Assembly: GCA_003229065.1 (NCBI GenBank)
Contig: QIHJ01000198.1
Span: 1 to 10,388, forward strand
Direction of reading: 5' to 3'
Length of the DNA: 10,388 bases
DNA from: Candidatus Dadabacteria bacterium
GTDB taxonomy: Bacteria; Desulfobacterota_D; UBA1144; Nemesobacterales; UBA2774
The translations under genes and the position numbers were made by a program. The notes under the pieces were generated by a model. That model saw only the letters and a program-made list of their open reading frames with translations, searched no databases and was not told the DNA's origin. This document shows positions 7,436 to 10,388 of this stretch, one piece after another; the stretch's first letter is position 1, and the number at the start of each line of letters is the position of its first letter.

Positions 7436-8130
7436 GTCCGCGCCCCTGTGTAAAGTCCGTTTGTTAGTATGTAGCGCTCGACTTCATGGGGCACCAGATC
7501 TTTTATAGATTTACCCGCCTTAAGTCTTTGTCTAATTTCTGTGGAAGAAACCCTGACGCCCTGGATCTGTGTAAATACAACTTTTTTAGAATATTGGTTT
7601 GAGTATATTGTCACGTTGTCCCGGTTCATATAATATCGAAAATCCGGCTTGATTGCAATAGGCAGCGAAGGAGTGCTTTGCTTTGGGAAACCCGGTCTCT
7701 CAATAACCGCAAAGTTCGCTAATTTAAAGAGATCATTGAAATTATTCCATGTTTCTATGTGGCTGAATAGCTCACTCCCCACAATAAAATAGAACTCTAT
7801 ATCCGGGTACTTCAAAGTAAAATGCCGTAGTGTGTCTACGGTATAGGATGTCGTAGCTCTTTCTATCTCGTATGTAGAAATATCGAAATACGGGTAGGAG
7901 TCCAGAGTAAGCTCCAGCATCTTTAATCTGTCTGATGGGCTAGTAGTTTCTTCGGCTTTCTTATGAGGAGGTATAGCGGAGGGAACAAAGTAAACTTTCT
8001 GAAATTCGAGTATCCGTCTTATCTCTTCACCCGCCCGCAGATGTCCCAGGTGTATCGGGTCGAACGTCCCGCCAAATATTCCGATTTTATTTATCTTCTC
8101 AATTTTCTTTTGCTTCCTTTGGCTCGTCAT
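7432..8130 (-). CDS. nadD: NadD, nicotinate-mononucleotide adenylyltransferase
   Basis: NadD transfers AMP from ATP to nicotinate mononucleotide, giving deamido-NAD, the late step of NAD synthesis. The 232-residue product shows the nucleotidyltransferase motif GIFGGTFDPIHLGH (17-30), PSAIPPHK (50-57), the VGSE...ETW region (about 117-128) and the C-terminal SSTEIR motif (205-210) followed by VPHEVERYI. About 14 lysine-rich residues precede the core, a small extension with no other Met available to shorten it. The ATG begins 23 bases after the ribD stop and has only a weak purine stretch (GACGAG) before it. The usual GSD of the middle motif reads GSE here. The stop overlaps the rsfS start. Confidence 0.96.
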   Translation of the reverse strand: MTSQRKQKKIEKINKIGIFGGTFDPIHLGHLRAGEEIRRILEFQKVYFVPSAIPPHKKAEETTSPSDRLKMLELTLDSYPYFDISTYEIERATTSYTVDTLRHFTLKYPDIEFYFIVGSELFSHIETWNNFNDLFKLANFAVIERPGFPKQSTPSLPIAIKPDFRYYMNRDNVTIYSNQYSKKVVFTQIQGVRVSSTEIRQRLKAGKSIKDLVPHEVERYILTNGLYTGART

Positions 8131-8153
8131 TGTCTCGTCAACGGCTGGGGTTT

Positions 8154-9269
8154 TTATTCCTTTTTCCCAATATATCCTTCGACCATAAACTCGCTTCCGA
8201 TTTTCTTCACACTGACATCCTGAACTTCAATTGAATCCCTGATTCTCTCTATGTTAAGATCGCCTATCATGCTGAGCCCGCCCGAGCCGACAATCTTAGG
8301 CGCATAGAAAAAAATGATTTTATCCACGATACCGCTCTTGAGCGCTTGTCCCGCGACGGCGCTTCCTCCCTCGATTAGAACGCTTGTAAGCTGAAGCTCT
8401 CCAAGTTGACGCAGGAGCTGCCTCAAATCAATCCGGCCGGTTTTGTCTTTTTTTACGGTGATTACTCTTGCACCGAGACTTTTAAGCTTTTCACGCTTAG
8501 CTTTATCCACCGGGCGCGTTGTAGCTATAACCGGCTCTGCATGAATTCGCATAACGTTCGAGGTGGGAGGCGTCCTGAGCTTAGTGTCGAGAACCACGGG
8601 TACCGGGTTTTTATAAACCCCCTTTAGCCGCACGTTGAGACTCGGATTGTCTGTAAGCACAGTGTCTATTCCTACAAGGACCGCGTCTGCTCTGCTCCTT
8701 AGTATATGTGCGTGCTTCCTCTGGGTTTCGCTCCCAATCCACTTGGAATCTCCCGAGGCCGAAGCTATTTTACCATCCAGTGTCGCCGCTAATTTCAGCA
8801 CAACAAATGGTACACCCGTGGTTATATATTTTATATACGATTCGTTTATCTGGCTGGCCTTCTCTTCAAGTACGCCGGTGACTATCTCGATGCCGTTTTT
8901 CCGGAGTTTTGAGACACCTTTACCGCTTACTTTAGGGTTCGGATCAAGAGAGGCGATTACGACCTTTGATACATTTTCCCGGATTACGGAATTTACGCAG
9001 GGGGGAGTCCTTTTTCCCGTGTGGCAGCAGGGCTCGAGAGTTACATAGAGGGTCGAACCCTTTATTTGCTTATTATTACTACGGGCGTCTTCAAACGCTT
9101 CAATTTCGGCGTGCGCAAGCCCTGCTTTCTTGTGATAGCCCTTGCCGATGACGTTGCCGTTTTTTACCAGAACGGCCCCGACAAGGGGGTTCGGACTCGT
9201 CATTCCTTGAGCTTTAAGAGCGAGCTTAAGGGCGGCTGACATATATTTTTTATCTTTATCTATGGGCAT
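8154..9269 (-). CDS. ribD: RibD, bifunctional riboflavin deaminase/reductase
   Basis: RibD deaminates the GTP-derived pyrimidine (EC 3.5.4.26) and then reduces its ribose side chain with NADPH (EC 1.1.1.193), two consecutive steps towards riboflavin. The 371-residue length is normal for the fused enzyme. The deaminase domain (about 1-145) has TSPNPLVGAV (24-33), the zinc ligand and catalytic pair in HAE (53-55), and Cys ligands in PCCHTGKRTPPC (80-91). The reductase domain (about 150-371) has KLAATLDGKIA (159-169), GIDTVLTDNPSLNVR (200-214) and EGGS (300-303). An in-frame TGA directly precedes the ATG, so no earlier start exists. No Shine-Dalgarno is visible before it. ftsY ends 61 bases upstream. 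No FMN riboswitch fits in that gap. Confidence 0.97.
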   Translation of the reverse strand: MPIDKDKKYMSAALKLALKAQGMTSPNPLVGAVLVKNGNVIGKGYHKKAGLAHAEIEAFEDARSNNKQIKGSTLYVTLEPCCHTGKRTPPCVNSVIRENVSKVVIASLDPNPKVSGKGVSKLRKNGIEIVTGVLEEKASQINESYIKYITTGVPFVVLKLAATLDGKIASASGDSKWIGSETQRKHAHILRSRADAVLVGIDTVLTDNPSLNVRLKGVYKNPVPVVLDTKLRTPPTSNVMRIHAEPVIATTRPVDKAKREKLKSLGARVITVKKDKTGRIDLRQLLRQLGELQLTSVLIEGGSAVAGQALKSGIVDKIIFFYAPKIVGSGGLSMIGDLNIERIRDSIEVQDVSVKKIGSEFMVEGYIGKKE

Positions 9270-9279
9270 TCAATTTGAC

Positions 9280-9309
9280 AATACACTTATTACCACAGTT
9301 TATAGTCAA
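9280..9309 (-). promoter_or_regulatory. Candidate sigma-70-type promoter for ribD-nadD-rsfS
   Basis: On the - strand, TTGACT (9309-9304, five of six against TTGACA) is followed after 18 bases by TGTATT (9285-9280, four of six against TATAAT). Transcription would start near 9273, only about four bases before the ribD ATG. The boxes lie in the 61-base ftsY-ribD gap, the one place in this block where a promoter would be expected. The -10 match is modest, and AT-rich gaps produce such matches by chance. Confidence 0.35.
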
Positions 9310-9330
9310 TAATCTATGAGCCGGGAGCCG

Positions 9331-10388
9331 TTAATGCACGGCTTCGTCTCCTGAGTAAAATAACGCCTCCACAAACTCCTCTGCGTTGAATTCTCTTAGA
9401 TCGCTCAGACTTTCACCGATGCCGATATATTTAACGGGAATATTGAGCTCGTCTGCAATCGCAATAATAATCCCGCCCTTGGCCGTGCCGTCGAGCTTAG
9501 TGAGGACGATGCCTGTAATGTCGAGCGCCTCGTTAAACATTTTAGCTTGCTGTACGGCATTCTGGCCGGTAGTGGCGTCAAGGACCAATAGAATCTCGTG
9601 CGGGGCCCCTTCGAGCTCGCGTCCCACTACTCTTTTCATTTTCTTTAGCTCCTCCATCAGGTTGTCTTTCGTATGAAGCCGACCGGCAGTGTCTATTATT
9701 AATATCCCTATTTTTTTTGAAATAGCCGCCTTCACGGCGTCAAAGGCTACGGAGGAAGGGTCTCTGCCGCTCTCGCCTTTAAGAAACTCCGTACCTACTC
9801 TCGTTGACCAGACTTCGAGCTGCTCCATGGCGGCGGCTCTGAACGTGTCCCCTGCAGCGACCATGACGTTATTGTTCTCCTGCTTGAGCTTGTGCGCCAA
9901 TTTGCCTATCGTAGTAGTCTTTCCGACGCCGTTTACTCCTGCCACCATTATAACGAAAGGCTCGCTGACGGCCTTTATAGGGTAGCCTTGCGCACTCTTT
10001 AGTATCTCCAGGATTTCTTCCTTTAAAGCGTGCTCGATGGTTTCTTCATCCCTCAGGGATTTCTTTGCGAGCTTTGATTCCAGGCTCTCCCTTAACTTCA
10101 TAGTGGTACTGACCCCGAGGTCTGCCATAATGAGAGTTTCTTCAAAGTCGTCCCAGGTGCCCTCGTCAATCTCTCTTTTCGATAACATCCTGCCTATCCT
10201 GCCGAATATTCCCGAGTGTGTTTTTGAAAGCCCAGAGCGGAGTCTCGTAAACAGTCCCTCCGGGCTCACGTCCTCTTCTTCCGATATCTCCAGAGGCTCG
10301 CCTGCGACTTCTTCTTGCGGCATTTCTATCGGTTCCGCTTCCGCTGCGGCTTCTACTTCTTCAATAATCTCCTGTGCAGACTCAGGCT
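9331..10388 (-). CDS. ftsY: FtsY, signal recognition particle receptor GTPase (partial, 5' end outside window)
   Basis: FtsY receives SRP-ribosome complexes at the inner membrane and, by reciprocal GTP hydrolysis with Ffh, passes nascent membrane proteins to the translocon. Numbering from the Met at 10323, there is a helix able to contact membrane at about 23-47, the N domain at about 48-105, then the G domain with GVNGVGKTTT (129-138), DTFRAAA (149-155), DTAGRLHT (201-208), TKLD (265-268) and GIGE (281-284). The frame stays open through the window edge, and the 21 extra codons encode a Glu/Ala-rich stretch like the acidic A domain of FtsY. No Shine-Dalgarno precedes the Met at 10323, so the true start probably lies beyond the window. 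DTFRAAAMEQLE and the acidic N-terminus distinguish it from Ffh. Confidence 0.97.
   Translation of the reverse strand, partial: PESAQEIIEEVEAAAEAEPIEMPQEEVAGEPLEISEEEDVSPEGLFTRLRSGLSKTHSGIFGRIGRMLSKREIDEGTWDDFEETLIMADLGVSTTMKLRESLESKLAKKSLRDEETIEHALKEEILEILKSAQGYPIKAVSEPFVIMVAGVNGVGKTTTIGKLAHKLKQENNNVMVAAGDTFRAAAMEQLEVWSTRVGTEFLKGESGRDPSSVAFDAVKAAISKKIGILIIDTAGRLHTKDNLMEELKKMKRVVGRELEGAPHEILLVLDATTGQNAVQQAKMFNEALDITGIVLTKLDGTAKGGIIIAIADELNIPVKYIGIGESLSDLREFNAEEFVEALFYSGDEAVH

Noticed and set aside
8635..9048. + strand open frame (137 codons) opposite ribD, with hydrophobic stretches
   Set aside because: It lies inside the RibD deaminase and reductase coding region on the other strand and has no start signals of its own; the hydrophobicity follows from the complement.
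9310..9330. Terminator after ftsY
   Set aside because: GAGCCGGGAGCCG forms only a three-base stem and a short direct repeat, with no T-run after it in the ftsY direction.

Overview
The window is an ordinary bacterial housekeeping region. It holds the distal half of a division and cell wall (dcw) cluster, convergent with a second block of core genes. The organism is most likely Gram-negative. Full-length ftsQ and ftsA, a murG-murC-murB-ftsQ-ftsA-ftsZ order without ddl, and an FtsY with an acidic N-terminus recall deltaproteobacterial or related candidate-phylum genomes. That placement is inference; no marker in the window fixes the phylum.

Layout on the + strand (1-6947): the 3' part of ftsW, then murG, murC, murB, ftsQ, ftsA and ftsZ. 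From ftsW to ftsA every junction overlaps by 1 to 8 bases (ATGA, TAGTG, ATGA, TTGA, then an 8-base overlap), so the genes look translationally coupled on one mRNA. Only ftsZ stands apart, with a 39-base gap and the strongest Shine-Dalgarno in the window. Layout on the - strand (7031-10388, read right to left): ftsY (5' end outside the window), ribD, nadD and rsfS. The two blocks converge on an 83-base spacer in which I see no convincing terminator hairpin.

How the genes work together: MurC adds the first amino acid to UDP-MurNAc, which MurB makes from UDP-GlcNAc-enolpyruvate. MurG completes lipid II at the membrane and FtsW polymerises it at the septum. FtsZ forms the division ring, FtsA ties it to the membrane, and FtsQ links it to the periplasmic divisome. 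On the other strand, FtsY receives SRP-bound ribosomes, RibD catalyses two steps of riboflavin synthesis, NadD makes the NAD precursor, and RsfS silences ribosomes during starvation.

I looked on both strands for RNA genes, CRISPR arrays, insertion sequences, phage genes, long repeats and unexplained ORFs and found none. No undescribed system is visible. The points worth a second look are small: a very short FtsZ linker, a ribD start without a Shine-Dalgarno beneath a possible promoter, a consensus -10 box in front of ftsZ, a few substitutions at usually conserved positions, and a low-GC stretch in murG.
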